Notes: generated by a model from the letters alone, not told the origin. A stretch of DNA of 61,447 nucleotides from an uncultured bacterium (GCA_946636615.1 CAMPBE010000005.1:1-61447), one strand, 5' to 3'. Counted from the first letter of the stretch, positions 18,146-27,625 are shown. A program made the numbers and translations.

Positions 18146-20151
18146 TTTTCCGGTTCTTTCAAAATATCTGCATATTTTTGTAATTCGTCTAATAACGGTT
18201 TGTATTTTTTGCTAAGTTCAGCACGAGTCCTATCGGGATTTTCACTATTCACAATCTTCATATCAATCTTAGCCTGAAGCGCAATTTTTAAAATTTCAGG
18301 AATATTTAGAGCTGTCGGATTGTTACTTGCCAAGTTTTCATAATATTTATCCAAATAATCAGAAGAAATTCTTTCTTTCCAATTTGTATCGTTTCTTGTA
18401 CCTGCTTCATTGTATAAAGTATCTGTTATACCTAATATATCAGCAAATGATATCTGAAATTTTGGTGCTGTCAAAAGTTCAGCAAATTTTGCATTAACAC
18501 GTTCTCTGTCAATTTCACTTATTTTGTCGCAAAATCTATTTCTTTCGGATGCCCTTGTGCCGTCCATATTCAAATAACCTGCCAAATATAAAGGGTTCCA
18601 GGCATCACTATTTTTTGTCCATTCTCTTTCAATCATTTTTTGCGCCGGAATTGAATCATGCGAACCCAGAATAAACCAATTTCGCTTTGGGTTATCTTGC
18701 ACTTTAGACCATTCTGTTTGCGTTATAGAAGGTAAATTCAAGTCTTCATAAAATACTTTTCTAAATGCTTCCGGTTGTGAACATACATCCTCCCATACTG
18801 CTTCATCAGAGTCTATGCCATGTTCTCTCAATGTTGGTAACACAATCTTATTCATAATATTTGAATGGTAGGTTTTATATCCGTTTTCGTGGACATAATC
18901 GCATGAAAAGTTTTTATAATCATCCAACTTTTGCCCGTCAGAAGAGTACATTTCTGACATGTAACTGCCGTTTACAGGATTCACATAAGGATTATTTTTA
19001 GGATTTTTTTGTTCATCCAATACCAAACTTGCATTCTCGATTACATAAGGTTCAATCAAGCCCATAGCATGGTCAATTCTTATATTTTCAGAAAATTCAA
19101 GCGCATAATCAAGTTTATCTTTCAAAAATTGACCTGCAGGCCCAAGCCCGTCAGCAGTAAATAATTTTCTCGGATTTAATACAGGCAAATGCCATATTTG
19201 AGGGTTGTTAAAATCCCCTTGAGGTGCACCAAGCTGGTACCCATCAATAAATGCATCCCTGCAACGCCAATAATCCATCTGTGAACAACCTACAAGCAAA
19301 TCACTATAATATTGGAATCCATATCCATCACGCCATTCTTTATTTTCTTTTATCTGCTTTGTTGCAATAAACTGTTCAAATTTATACTGCTCAATTTCAT
19401 TTTTATGGAATTTTAATATCTCATCATATCTGTTCTCGGCTTCTTTGTTACCACTATCTAATTCTCTGATTAGGTCTTTGTCTAATGAATTTTCCCATTC
19501 CTCAAAATTATCTGTTCCATAATATTTTGAAATTACTTTGAATATACCTTCGTCAGTCAGTCTTTCATTATGTTTATCAAGAAATTTTTCGTATTCTTTG
19601 CTTAACTTGATAGCTTCCGGCTGCCCTTTTTGAACATTTTTTCGAAAATTTTTATAACTTTCAGAAAGCGCTATATCATAAACTTTTACTGCTTCATTAA
19701 AATCACATTCATCGTAATTTTTATAATCAACAACAGGTCTGTCAGTAACTTTATAAAAAGTTTCTTTTGATAAAATATTGCCATATTTTGGAGTAGTTAA
19801 AGGTTCCAAATCAATAAACAATCTATTTTTTGCAAAAGCTGAAGAACTGTACGGGGCAGGGTAAACGCCATTTCTATCAATTTCTAATTCACCACCCGGT
19901 CCCAATTGGTTTCCGTTAAATCCATATAACATAAGAAATTTTGAATACTCCTGAGCAGCCTTACTGTATGGAGAGCCAATAAAAGTATCTCTATTCATTG
20001 CAGGAAAGCAGGAACCATGAGTTATTGCAATTCTTTCCTGAGTACCCATAACATCGTAAGCATGGTTAATTGCAGTTTGCAAGCCCTGTTCTTCCTCAGG
20101 TTTAGGACGTCTTTGAAATGAAATTGTATTATCTACCCCTAATATGCGCAT
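18142..20151 (-). CDS. malQ: Divergent GH77 4-alpha-glucanotransferase (amylomaltase-like)
   Basis: A 669-residue protein related to MalQ, which rearranges alpha-1,4-glucans. The N-terminal PYSSSAFAKNRLFIDLE segment matches the family's PYSP.SAFAGNPL.IDLE. Catalytic residues appear as the nucleophile D360 in RIDHAMG, acid/base E454 in VWED, and D498 in GSHDS. The usual VPPDYFS segment is altered to GAPQGDFNNPQ. The protein is longer than bacterial MalQ (about 500-520) because of a charged helical insertion at about 145-275. The N-terminus (MRILGVDNTISFQRR) carries the short Ser-Phe tag seen in other proteins here. No Shine-Dalgarno is visible. It could have an altered specificity. Confidence 0.8.
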   Translation of the reverse strand: MRILGVDNTISFQRRPKPEEEQGLQTAINHAYDVMGTQERIAITHGSCFPAMNRDTFIGSPYSKAAQEYSKFLMLYGFNGNQLGPGGELEIDRNGVYPAPYSSSAFAKNRLFIDLEPLTTPKYGNILSKETFYKVTDRPVVDYKNYDECDFNEAVKVYDIALSESYKNFRKNVQKGQPEAIKLSKEYEKFLDKHNERLTDEGIFKVISKYYGTDNFEEWENSLDKDLIRELDSGNKEAENRYDEILKFHKNEIEQYKFEQFIATKQIKENKEWRDGYGFQYYSDLLVGCSQMDYWRCRDAFIDGYQLGAPQGDFNNPQIWHLPVLNPRKLFTADGLGPAGQFLKDKLDYALEFSENIRIDHAMGLIEPYVIENASLVLDEQKNPKNNPYVNPVNGSYMSEMYSSDGQKLDDYKNFSCDYVHENGYKTYHSNIMNKIVLPTLREHGIDSDEAVWEDVCSQPEAFRKVFYEDLNLPSITQTEWSKVQDNPKRNWFILGSHDSIPAQKMIEREWTKNSDAWNPLYLAGYLNMDGTRASERNRFCDKISEIDRERVNAKFAELLTAPKFQISFADILGITDTLYNEAGTRNDTNWKERISSDYLDKYYENLASNNPTALNIPEILKIALQAKIDMKIVNSENPDRTRAELSKKYKPLLDELQKYADILKEPEN

Positions 20152-20670
20152 AATATTTTAAAAATTAAACATAAAAATTTTTGCTAAAATTTTAACATAA
20201 AATAATTACATAATAAATATTATTTGAAGTTATAAAGTCGATAAGTCGTTAAGACGATAAGTTCTTTACTGTGAGCGAAGCTCACGAAAAAGCTGACCTT
20301 TGACCGAGCGAACAATCAATGTTTGTAAGAGGATAACGAAGCGAGCACTGTCTGAACGGCAAAGATATTGCGGAACAAGTCCGTAGTGACAGATGTATAG
20401 TGAGTTTGCTCGCTATGGCTCGAACAAATACAATTGATGTAAGCGAAGGAACAGGTCAAATGTTCTTTGGGTACTTTCTTACAAATAAGAAAGTACCTGC
20501 AGGGGTGCAGGGGCGGCATAAGCCCCGCATATAAAGTACGATTAGTTTGTCTTTAGTTTCCGATAATATTTATTATGTAAAGTTATGTAACAAAAAAGTC
20601 AACTTGTGAAATTAGGAAAAATCAAAATACTTTACATAAGTAAGAGAGTAATAAAATAAGGAGAGATGAG
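20152..20670. other. Noncoding, hairpin-rich island
   Basis: About 520 bases without a credible gene. Visible structure: short direct repeats built on AAGTCGATAAGTCGTTAAG (about 20232-20262); hairpin GTGAGC-GAA-GCTCAC (about 20270-20284); a 10-bp hairpin with arms GTACTTTCTT and AAGAAAGTAC (about 20470-20496); and a G/C-rich stem around GGGGCGGCATAAGCCCC (about 20508-20525). Base composition is richer in G+C than the flanks. It resembles a dispersed intergenic repeat or an unannotated structured RNA. The 20641-20668 end carries the GGAGAGATGAG ribosome binding site of the next gene. Confidence 0.5.
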
Positions 20671-20997
20671 ATGACTTTTTTAGCTATTGATGCACAAAAG
20701 AATTTATTCACATTGCAAAAAAGCCAATTGCAATTCGAACAAACACTTGTAATGAGCAGAGCAAATTACATTACAAAACAAATGGGCTACAGAGCTCAAG
20801 AATTAGAGGATGCTGAAATCGATACAGATGACGATCCAACATATATCGCATTACAGCAACAAGAATCATATCTTGAGACAAGACAGGATTCATTAGACTC
20901 ACAGATAAGCTTGATGGAAAACGAGATTTCATCATTAAAGAACCTTGTTAACAGTAACATCAAGACTTCATGCAGCTTGAACCTAATCGGCGGATAA
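20671..20997 (+). CDS. Small coiled-coil protein of the QKS N-terminal family
   Basis: A 108-residue protein with no signal peptide. Residues 7-30 (DAQKNLFTLQKSQLQFEQTL) align without gaps to the start of the 1750-2844 protein and, shifted by one, to the 51796 protein (QKS-x-L-x-F). Residues 60-95 are a predicted coiled coil rich in Gln, Glu and Ser. The C-terminus holds a lone Cys. A strong Shine-Dalgarno (AAGGAGAG) is present. Function unknown; the size and coiled coil are reminiscent of small export substrates or chaperones, which is a guess. Confidence 0.7.
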   Translation: MTFLAIDAQKNLFTLQKSQLQFEQTLVMSRANYITKQMGYRAQELEDAEIDTDDDPTYIALQQQESYLETRQDSLDSQISLMENEISSLKNLVNSNIKTSCSLNLIGG

Positions 20998-21004
20998 TGT
21001 AATC

Positions 21005-21853
21005 TTATTGCCTTAATGCTTTAGTGCCTTCAGCTAATTCAACTGTATTAAGCATCAAAGATGCTATCGTCATGGGACCAACACCCCCGGGAACAGGTGA
21101 AATATACGATGCTAATTTTGAGACATTTTCAAATTCCACATCGCCGCGAATTTTCCCCTCATTATCTCTAAAAATTCCAACATCAACTACTACACAATTA
21201 TTTTTAATATATTTTTCCCCTACAACATTTTTTCCCACTGCTGAAATTAATATATCAGCAGTTTTTGTTATGTCTGCAAGATTTTTTGTTTTGCTGTGAC
21301 AAACAGTAACCGTTGCATTTCTGTTTAATAACATTTGGGCAACAGGTTTGCCAACTAAATTTGACCTACCAATTACAACAACATGTTTGCCTTCTACCTC
21401 AATACCATATTCATCCAACAGCAAAAGTATTCCTTTGGGTGTACAAGGATATACATACGGTTTTTCTCCTGTAAAGAGTTTTCCACTATTATATGGGGTT
21501 AAACCGTCAACATCTTTCTCCGGAGAAATTGCATCTATTATTTTAAACTTGTCAATATGTTCAGGTAAAGGCAACTGAACCAAAATGGCAGTAATATTTT
21601 TATCAGAATTTAATTCTTTAACCTTACTCAATAATTCATTTTCACTGATATTAGATGGATATTTAATAACAACAGAATTTATACCCAAACTTTCAGCTGT
21701 CTTCTTTTTATTATTTACATAAATTTGACTTGCAGGATCATCTCCAACAAGAACAACTGCAAGAGTAGGTTTTACCGGCATTTTATCAAGTTTTGATTTT
21801 AAGTCAGCAAATATTTTGTCTCTAAGCTTTTTCCCGTCTAAAATAACTGTCAT
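21005..21853 (-). CDS. folD: Methylene-THF dehydrogenase / methenyl-THF cyclohydrolase
   Basis: A 282-residue bifunctional enzyme that interconverts 5,10-methylene-THF and 10-formyl-THF. Signatures: YVNNKKKTAE with the catalytic Lys, VQLPLPEHID, PCTPKGILLLL, the Rossmann VVIGRSNLVGKPVAQML and the PVPGGVGPMTIA motif. Length is normal. It is the last gene of rplI-core metE-cooC-folD and overlaps cooC by ATGA, tying folate one-carbon flow to the methionine synthase upstream. Confidence 0.97.
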   Translation of the reverse strand: MTVILDGKKLRDKIFADLKSKLDKMPVKPTLAVVLVGDDPASQIYVNNKKKTAESLGINSVVIKYPSNISENELLSKVKELNSDKNITAILVQLPLPEHIDKFKIIDAISPEKDVDGLTPYNSGKLFTGEKPYVYPCTPKGILLLLDEYGIEVEGKHVVVIGRSNLVGKPVAQMLLNRNATVTVCHSKTKNLADITKTADILISAVGKNVVGEKYIKNNCVVVDVGIFRDNEGKIRGDVEFENVSKLASYISPVPGGVGPMTIASLMLNTVELAEGTKALRQ

Positions 21854-22596
21854 TCCCTCACCTGTGGCAAATTCAATCTGAAATAAAATTGCTTTATAGA
21901 ATTTTGTATTAATTTAGAATCTTTGACTACAGAATCAATATTTTCATCTGTAGGAATCACACCCAACACGTCAATATCGAACCTTTTTAAAAACTCATAT
22001 AAAGAAGACAATTTACTATTATCAACTTTATTTATTACGACTCCGAGCTGGTTACCTGCTGCATATTTTGCGCTAAATTCTTCAATACGTTTTGCAAGAT
22101 GAGCACTCTCATCAGACGGATTTGCAACTATCAATGTTGTATCAATATCAGTATCAACAAGTTGATTTAAATATTTTAAATCAAATTCACAATCGAATAT
22201 CACAATGTCATATCTATCAATAATTTTCAGCACTGCATCATTTATCTGACCTGTAATTGGGCATCTGCAATCCTTTGAACCAACAAACCAAGATACTATA
22301 ATATCTACATTTTCGTCAAGTGATACAAGAATATCTTCCATTGCCCATTCTACGTACTCTTGTTTTGACATACCTTCAGGAATACCGGTCTTATATTCAT
22401 GTTTTCCACTTCTTATACCATAAATAGTATTCCTTATATCAAGCCCAAAACTATGCCCGAGCTCCCCTGTCAAATCATTATCAAACAGTAAAATTGATTT
22501 TTCGGGAAAATATTCCTGAAAAATTCTCAAAAAAGCTTTTACTATTGTTGTTTTTCCACTCCCGCTTTTACCTGTAACTGCTAATTTAAATGTCAT
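21850..22596 (-). CDS. cooC: CooC-like ATPase (CODH/corrinoid-protein maturation type)
   Basis: A 248-residue SIMIBI-class P-loop ATPase. CooC and AcsF relatives insert nickel into CO dehydrogenase/acetyl-CoA synthase. Visible: deviant Walker A GKSGSGKTT (residues 9-17), LLFDND (switch I), and the C110-x-C112-P motif matching the metal-binding CxC of CooC dimers, then IVIFDCEFD (Walker B) and VINKVD for nucleotide base binding. No Ni-enzyme gene is in the window; the gene is wedged between core methionine synthase (11-base overlap) and folD (4-base overlap). It may therefore serve the corrinoid iron-sulfur protein or methionine synthase (inference). Confidence 0.82.
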   Translation of the reverse strand: MTFKLAVTGKSGSGKTTIVKAFLRIFQEYFPEKSILLFDNDLTGELGHSFGLDIRNTIYGIRSGKHEYKTGIPEGMSKQEYVEWAMEDILVSLDENVDIIVSWFVGSKDCRCPITGQINDAVLKIIDRYDIVIFDCEFDLKYLNQLVDTDIDTTLIVANPSDESAHLAKRIEEFSAKYAAGNQLGVVINKVDNSKLSSLYEFLKRFDIDVLGVIPTDENIDSVVKDSKLIQNSIKQFYFRLNLPQVRE

Positions 22597-23665
22597 AATA
22601 CCTTTCTTTTAAACAGTCTGATAGCTCTCTTGTCAGTCTCATCGCCTTGTTTGCTAATTCTTCATTTAATGAACCAGCTCCACAAGACGGAGTGATTATA
22701 GAATTTCCTATGATAATTTTCTCATCAATTCCTTTTTTGGTCAAATAGTTAAGCGCTTTTTCAAAAACAATTACTAAATTTTCTAAATTTATTTTTGTCA
22801 AAGCTTCAGCATCAAGCGTAGGAATTAACCCCCACGCAATTTTTCCTCCATTTTCTAAAAATGGCTTTAGTTCTTCACTATACAAACTCAAATTTTCACT
22901 ATATGAATAAGCATCAAAATTTATAATATCAACTCCGGCTTTTATTGGCAAGCTCCAATTACATTTTCCACAACAATGTATAGCACTGAGAGCTCCATTT
23001 TGTTTTATAGCATCAGATAATGTACGCAAAATTTCAATAATATTTTCTTCAGAAACAGAAATAAAAGCAGAAGTCCCAAGTTGTGACAAAGTCGGCTCAT
23101 CAATAAATATAATCGGTACCGTTTCACTATTTGCCAATTTTATTTGTTTAATTTGCCACAAAGCTTTTATTGTAAGAGTTTTCAATATAATATCTGACAA
23201 AGTATCATCATAAAAAGCACACTTTCCGCTTTTGTCAACCAAAGTTGTAGCAAGTGTAAACGGACCAACAACTTGACCCTTTGCGAATTTGGGTTTTGTG
23301 TCTTTTATTATTTCTAATAGTTTTGGAAATGCCAAAGAACTTTTTATTGCATATTTTTCAATCTCATCACAATTTATATCAGAAATTATTTCTTCGTAAT
23401 CCGCAAAAAATTCTTCAATATCTTCAAAAAACTTGTCGCTTTCAGTTTCAAGATAAGTTTTTTCACCATCTACAAAAAACGAAGGCATATTGTCAAGAAA
23501 TTGAACAATCATGTCTTCGTTTTTATTAATTTTAGCTAATTGTGGCCAAAATGGAATAGTTTTAAAATTTTCGTTTACTAATTCCATAGCTTTTTCTAAA
23601 TTATTGTGAGGTAATGAACCTATTGCCAAACATTCTAACGATAATTCAGAAAAAGTTTTTTTCAT
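22586..23665 (-). CDS. Core (folate-independent) methionine synthase, MesB/core-MetE type
   Basis: The 359-residue protein corresponds only to the C-terminal catalytic barrel of MetE, with no N-terminal folate-binding half. Zinc ligands appear as H230-x-C232 (HCC) and C328 in TPSCG; the family IDEP motif is at about 189-192. Such core-MetE/MesB enzymes, known from Dehalococcoides and other anaerobes, take the methyl group from a methyl-corrinoid protein and give it to homocysteine. Shortened AcsC and AcsD in this window are the natural donors. Start is the ATG at 23665 after AAGGTGAT; an in-frame TTG lies one codon earlier. It is 8 bases after rplI. Alternative: a uroporphyrinogen-decarboxylase-like methyltransferase, less likely given the MetE-type zinc site. 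Confidence 0.8.
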   Translation of the reverse strand: MKKTFSELSLECLAIGSLPHNNLEKAMELVNENFKTIPFWPQLAKINKNEDMIVQFLDNMPSFFVDGEKTYLETESDKFFEDIEEFFADYEEIISDINCDEIEKYAIKSSLAFPKLLEIIKDTKPKFAKGQVVGPFTLATTLVDKSGKCAFYDDTLSDIILKTLTIKALWQIKQIKLANSETVPIIFIDEPTLSQLGTSAFISVSEENIIEILRTLSDAIKQNGALSAIHCCGKCNWSLPIKAGVDIINFDAYSYSENLSLYSEELKPFLENGGKIAWGLIPTLDAEALTKINLENLVIVFEKALNYLTKKGIDEKIIIGNSIITPSCGAGSLNEELANKAMRLTRELSDCLKERYYDI

Positions 23666-23673
23666 CAATCACC

Positions 23674-24174
23674 TTATTCTTCAGTTGTTTCTTCCACTTC
23701 TTCTTCAACAGATTCTTTCAATACTTCAGAAGCTGTAACAACAACTGACAATTCACATTTAACTTTGGAAGTTAACTTGATTAGCATTGTATATTCACCA
23801 ATCTTGTTAATAGGTGCATTTAAAGATACATTCTTTCTGTCAACTTCAATGCCAGATTTAGCTTGCAATTCTTCGGTTAATTTCTTAGTAGTAATAGTAC
23901 CGAACAATTTACCTGATTCGCCAGCTTTTGCAGAAAGTTCAAGTTTACCAAATTCTTCAATTTTCTTAGCTTTTTCTAAAGCTTCAGCATGCAATTTTTC
24001 TTGTTTTGCTTTGATTCTGGCTAAATTCTTTTCTCTGTTTTCCAAAGCGCCTTTTGTTGCTAATTCAGCAGCAGCTTGTGGAATAAGAAAGTTTCTTGCA
24101 TAACCGTCCTTTACATTAACGATATCGCCTGCTTCACCAAGGTTTTGTACGTCTTTTTTCAATATAACTTGCAT
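23674..24174 (-). CDS. rplI: 50S ribosomal protein L9
   Basis: The 166-residue protein starts with the canonical L9 N-terminal domain (MQVILKKDVQNLGEAGDIV, then GYARNFLIP), followed by the long connecting helix and C-terminal domain (FGTITTKKL). An extra acidic tail of about 15 residues (Glu/Val/Thr) extends beyond the usual about 150. SD AAAGGAGAA. It leads the operon with core metE, cooC and folD, so one-carbon genes may follow ribosomal gene expression. Confidence 0.97.
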   Translation of the reverse strand: MQVILKKDVQNLGEAGDIVNVKDGYARNFLIPQAAAELATKGALENREKNLARIKAKQEKLHAEALEKAKKIEEFGKLELSAKAGESGKLFGTITTKKLTEELQAKSGIEVDRKNVSLNAPINKIGEYTMLIKLTSKVKCELSVVVTASEVLKESVEEEVEETTEE

Positions 24175-24307
24175 TTTAAAATTCTCCTTTGCTATTTATA
24201 TCTGCATGTAGTTTAAACCTACTACAAACAAAATCAATTGTCGAGCATTTTTTGAGAAAATGTTACGAAAAAACTTAGTGCCTTAGTATGCTAGAACCAA
24301 AGAGACT

Positions 24308-24955
24308 CTATTTTATATCAGGGAAATAGTACTTAATACCCTTATCAGAACGCCATTTTACATAACCTGTTTTTGGAGTTCTGTCAACGTCTAAAACACT
24401 AACTAATGCCCAATTTCCTTTAATTGCTGTAAGGTTTATCTTTTGAGGCATATTAATTGTACTTAGAATTTTTGAATTATCTTCAGTTGAAGTATGTATA
24501 TCTTTAGCCTCTGACGGAGCTTCTTTTAAAAGTTTAAGACCGTATTTTCTGCCATACATATTATAAAACATAACCCAAGTCATAAATCTGTACGGATCAT
24601 CTTTTTTTATCCACCCTTTTGCACCAGTTTTATTGTTATATATTATCTCTACCCATTCTTCTGTTTCATCAGTAACAGCAAGCAAACCAAGATTTTTTTC
24701 AGGTAAATACACAATAAATAAATCCTTTTTCTTTATTGAATCTGGTTGAATTTGAGAACCTATCCAACTAATATTTTGAACCAGATTAGAACCCTCTGAA
24801 GGTTCTTGAAATATTAAGATTTCGTTTGGTGCCTGATACAGACCAAACGTATTATTATACTCAATACTTACATACTCCGGAACAATATTTTCCGCGCTAT
24901 AAACATATATCGGAGCCAAAAATAACATCGCAAATATTAATAATATCTTTTTCAT
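24308..24955 (-). CDS. Exported protein, probably SH3-like
   Basis: The 215-residue protein has a signal peptide (about 20 residues, ending YVYSA). Two beta-rich regions (about 50-120 and 155-215) have patterns such as WVEIIYNNKTGAKGWIKK and NWALVSVLDVDRT..GYVKW, which are typical of bacterial SH3-like folds. The family role is often cell-wall or peptide binding in the periplasm. It stands alone on the minus strand between rplI and pheT. Specific function unknown. Confidence 0.7.
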   Translation of the reverse strand: MKKILLIFAMLFLAPIYVYSAENIVPEYVSIEYNNTFGLYQAPNEILIFQEPSEGSNLVQNISWIGSQIQPDSIKKKDLFIVYLPEKNLGLLAVTDETEEWVEIIYNNKTGAKGWIKKDDPYRFMTWVMFYNMYGRKYGLKLLKEAPSEAKDIHTSTEDNSKILSTINMPQKINLTAIKGNWALVSVLDVDRTPKTGYVKWRSDKGIKYYFPDIK

Positions 24956-25013
24956 AATTTCTCCCTATATATTTGAAACGAAAAATACAATTTAATTGTT
25001 CAATTTTCGTTTT

Positions 25014-25052
25014 GTCATCCTGAACTTAATTCATGATCTATTGATAGATTCC
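25014..25052. repeat. Partial copy of the GTCATCCTGA dispersed repeat
   Basis: Starts GTCATCCTGAAC and continues through ATGATCTATTGATAGATTCC. It matches the left arm of the family but lacks a clear right terminal repeat. It lies in the gap between pheT and the SH3-like gene. Confidence 0.45.
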
Positions 25053-25078
25053 AATCAATTTCTAAATATCAGCTTTTA

Positions 25079-27544
25079 TTATTCTCGGAAAGATATTTCT
25101 TCATAGGTTTTTTGAAGCTTTGCTCGAACATTATTCATCTGACGTTCAATAACCTCATCCGTTAATGTCGCATTTTCATCCTGCATTTTGATACGAAAAG
25201 CTAGACTCTTATATCCCTGCTCAATATTTTCGCCTTGATATACATCAAAAACTTCACTGCCTTTGAATATGTTCTGCTGAACTGCGCTTTTTATGACTTT
25301 TTGAATATCATCAAATGATACTTCGTCATTTATTACAAAAGCCAAGTCTCTTTTTACTTCAGGGAATTGTGGAAGCTTTTTAAATCTAGGAGTTTTTTCT
25401 TTGATTATTTCAATTAATGCTTCTAAATCAATTTCAAATATAAAAACTTCTTGACCCTTTATCTTCATCTTATCTTTTAAAATAGGATGAATTTGTCCGA
25501 AATATCCGATACAAGTCAGACTTTTCCCTAATACATTAACTTTCGCTGAACGATAAGGGTGCATATAATCAATATCTTCACAAGGTGAAAGTTTTATTCT
25601 CTTTGTTACATCAAGTTCTTCAAAAAGTTTTTCAACAATTCCTTTTAATGTAAAGAAATCTGTCTGAGCTTTTACCTGCCATTTTGAATTTTCAACTTCT
25701 CCTGTCAAAACACCAGCCAAAACTCTTGACTCTTTTACACCTGTATGTTTTTCATCAATTTCACCTTCCAAAACATATTTTTTACCTATTTCATATGCCC
25801 AGAAAGTTTTTTGACCGTTATCCCAATTATTCTTCATACAATTGAGAACACTTGCTGCCATACCTTGTCTTAGCATTGTGCATTCTTCACTTGCAGAATT
25901 TAAAACTTTTACGGATTTAGAATCATCATAAGATATCATAAATCTGTCAAGCAAAGGTTTTCCAATCAAAGAACTTGTAATAATTTCATCTAATCCTGAT
26001 GAAAGCATTAATTCATTTACTTTTTTAATTACTCTTTCTTCCAACGAAATTTCAGGTGTTTGATTTTTATTTGGAAGTGTCGGAGTAATCTTGTCAAAGC
26101 CGTTAATTCTTGATATTTCTTCAATCAAATCAATTTCTCTTGTAACATCACCTGCCCTGAATGACGGCACTCTGAATTTTACAGCAGCATCGTTGCCACC
26201 AAGTTTTTCAAAACCAAGATTTTCCAAAATGGTTATACATTTTTCAGGAGCAATATCGCAACCTAAAATTCTTTTAATTTGTGCATATCTTAAAGTTATA
26301 TCAATAGGTTCAAGTTTGTTATTTCCGTCTTCAACAACACCTTCAATTTTAGCATCCGCAAGTTCAACCATAAGTTGCATTGCGCGCATTAAAGCAGGTT
26401 TTATAGCCTCAATATCAACTCCTCTTTCAAATCTTGAACAAGCTTCACTTTTATAACCGACACTGCGAGAACTTTTTCGGTTACTTTGAGGTGTAAAATA
26501 TGCAGCTTCAAGAGCTATATTTTTTGTATTTTCATCAATTTCGGAATTTTGACCGCCAAATACACCGGCCAAACAAACCCCTTTTGTTTTATCAGCAATT
26601 AAAACACTGTCATGAGTAAGATTTCTTTCAACACCATCAAGTGTAACTATTGTTTCATCTTCTTTTGCGCGTCTTACACACAAATAACCGTCTAACTTGT
26701 CAGAGTCAAACGCATGGAATGGTGTCCCGTATTCTAGCATTACATAATTTGTAATATCTACAACATTATTGATAGCTCGTACGCCTGATGCAATAAGACG
26801 TTTCTGCATCCAATCCGGAGACGGCTTAATTTTTATATCTTTTAGAATTCCCAAAGAATAGTATTTACAAACATCATTATCAATAATTTCAACCTTGAAT
26901 GTATCTGTTGTTAAATCCTTTGTACAAACAAGAGGAGAAAATTTTAATGGTTTATTAAAAATAGCACTAAGTTCTCTTGCAACTCCAATAACAGACATCT
27001 GATCGCCTCTGTTTGCAGTAGGTGCAACATTCAAAACATAATCTTTATCAAAGCCTAAAACATCTGCAACATTTTCACCAACCTGAACATCAGGAAAAAT
27101 TCTATTAAGAATCAAAATACCATCTTCTTCCTGATAATTTCTTTCAGAAACACCGAGTTCATCTGCTGAACATAACATTCCCTGAGATTCAACCCCTCTT
27201 ATAACTGCAGGAGTAAGCGTAAACATTTCACCTGTTTTTCTGTCCAAAACTTGAGAACCTACTTGAGCATATGGAACAACTTGTCCTTCTTTAATATTTT
27301 GAGCTCCGCAAACTACAGTTTTGTTTCCATCTTTTGTATTTACTGTAACTAAATGTAATCTATCCGAATTTGGATGCGCATCTATTTTTTCAATTTTTAC
27401 CGTTTGAATATTGGTAAATTTCGGTTTTACCTCTTCAACACCTTCAACTTCCAAACCACTCATAGTAAGTTCATGAGCTATTTGTGCTACTTCTATATCT
27501 GATAAATCTACGAATTCATTTAACCAATTTAATGATACTTGCAT
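25079..27544 (-). CDS. pheT: Phenylalanine--tRNA ligase beta subunit
   Basis: An 821-residue subunit of the heterotetrameric synthetase. Domains in order: the EMAP/tRNA-binding OB-fold at about 40-150, B3/B4 editing region at about 210-400 (YFTPQSNRKSSRSVGYKSEACSRFERGVD), B5 domain, the catalytic-like core, and the C-terminal ferredoxin-fold anticodon-binding domain (from about 720, FPEVKRDLAFVI). Length is normal. pheS is not adjacent, as in cyanobacteria. Confidence 0.97.
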   Translation of the reverse strand: MQVSLNWLNEFVDLSDIEVAQIAHELTMSGLEVEGVEEVKPKFTNIQTVKIEKIDAHPNSDRLHLVTVNTKDGNKTVVCGAQNIKEGQVVPYAQVGSQVLDRKTGEMFTLTPAVIRGVESQGMLCSADELGVSERNYQEEDGILILNRIFPDVQVGENVADVLGFDKDYVLNVAPTANRGDQMSVIGVARELSAIFNKPLKFSPLVCTKDLTTDTFKVEIIDNDVCKYYSLGILKDIKIKPSPDWMQKRLIASGVRAINNVVDITNYVMLEYGTPFHAFDSDKLDGYLCVRRAKEDETIVTLDGVERNLTHDSVLIADKTKGVCLAGVFGGQNSEIDENTKNIALEAAYFTPQSNRKSSRSVGYKSEACSRFERGVDIEAIKPALMRAMQLMVELADAKIEGVVEDGNNKLEPIDITLRYAQIKRILGCDIAPEKCITILENLGFEKLGGNDAAVKFRVPSFRAGDVTREIDLIEEISRINGFDKITPTLPNKNQTPEISLEERVIKKVNELMLSSGLDEIITSSLIGKPLLDRFMISYDDSKSVKVLNSASEECTMLRQGMAASVLNCMKNNWDNGQKTFWAYEIGKKYVLEGEIDEKHTGVKESRVLAGVLTGEVENSKWQVKAQTDFFTLKGIVEKLFEELDVTKRIKLSPCEDIDYMHPYRSAKVNVLGKSLTCIGYFGQIHPILKDKMKIKGQEVFIFEIDLEALIEIIKEKTPRFKKLPQFPEVKRDLAFVINDEVSFDDIQKVIKSAVQQNIFKGSEVFDVYQGENIEQGYKSLAFRIKMQDENATLTDEVIERQMNNVRAKLQKTYEEISFRE

Positions 27545-27625
27545 GTCTTATACCTCTCTGTTGTTACATTGTATTACAAAAGAAATGTATTGTAAAATAG
27601 CCTTAACAAAATAGCAAAAAAAATC

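Noticed and set aside
20316-20519. A 67-codon minus-strand frame in the noncoding island
   Set aside because: It is Cys/His/Ser-rich low-quality sequence overlying hairpins, without a ribosome binding site.
21850-22596. CooC gene as proof of CO dehydrogenase
   Set aside because: No CODH or acetyl-CoA synthase gene is in the window, so that role cannot be claimed from this sequence.
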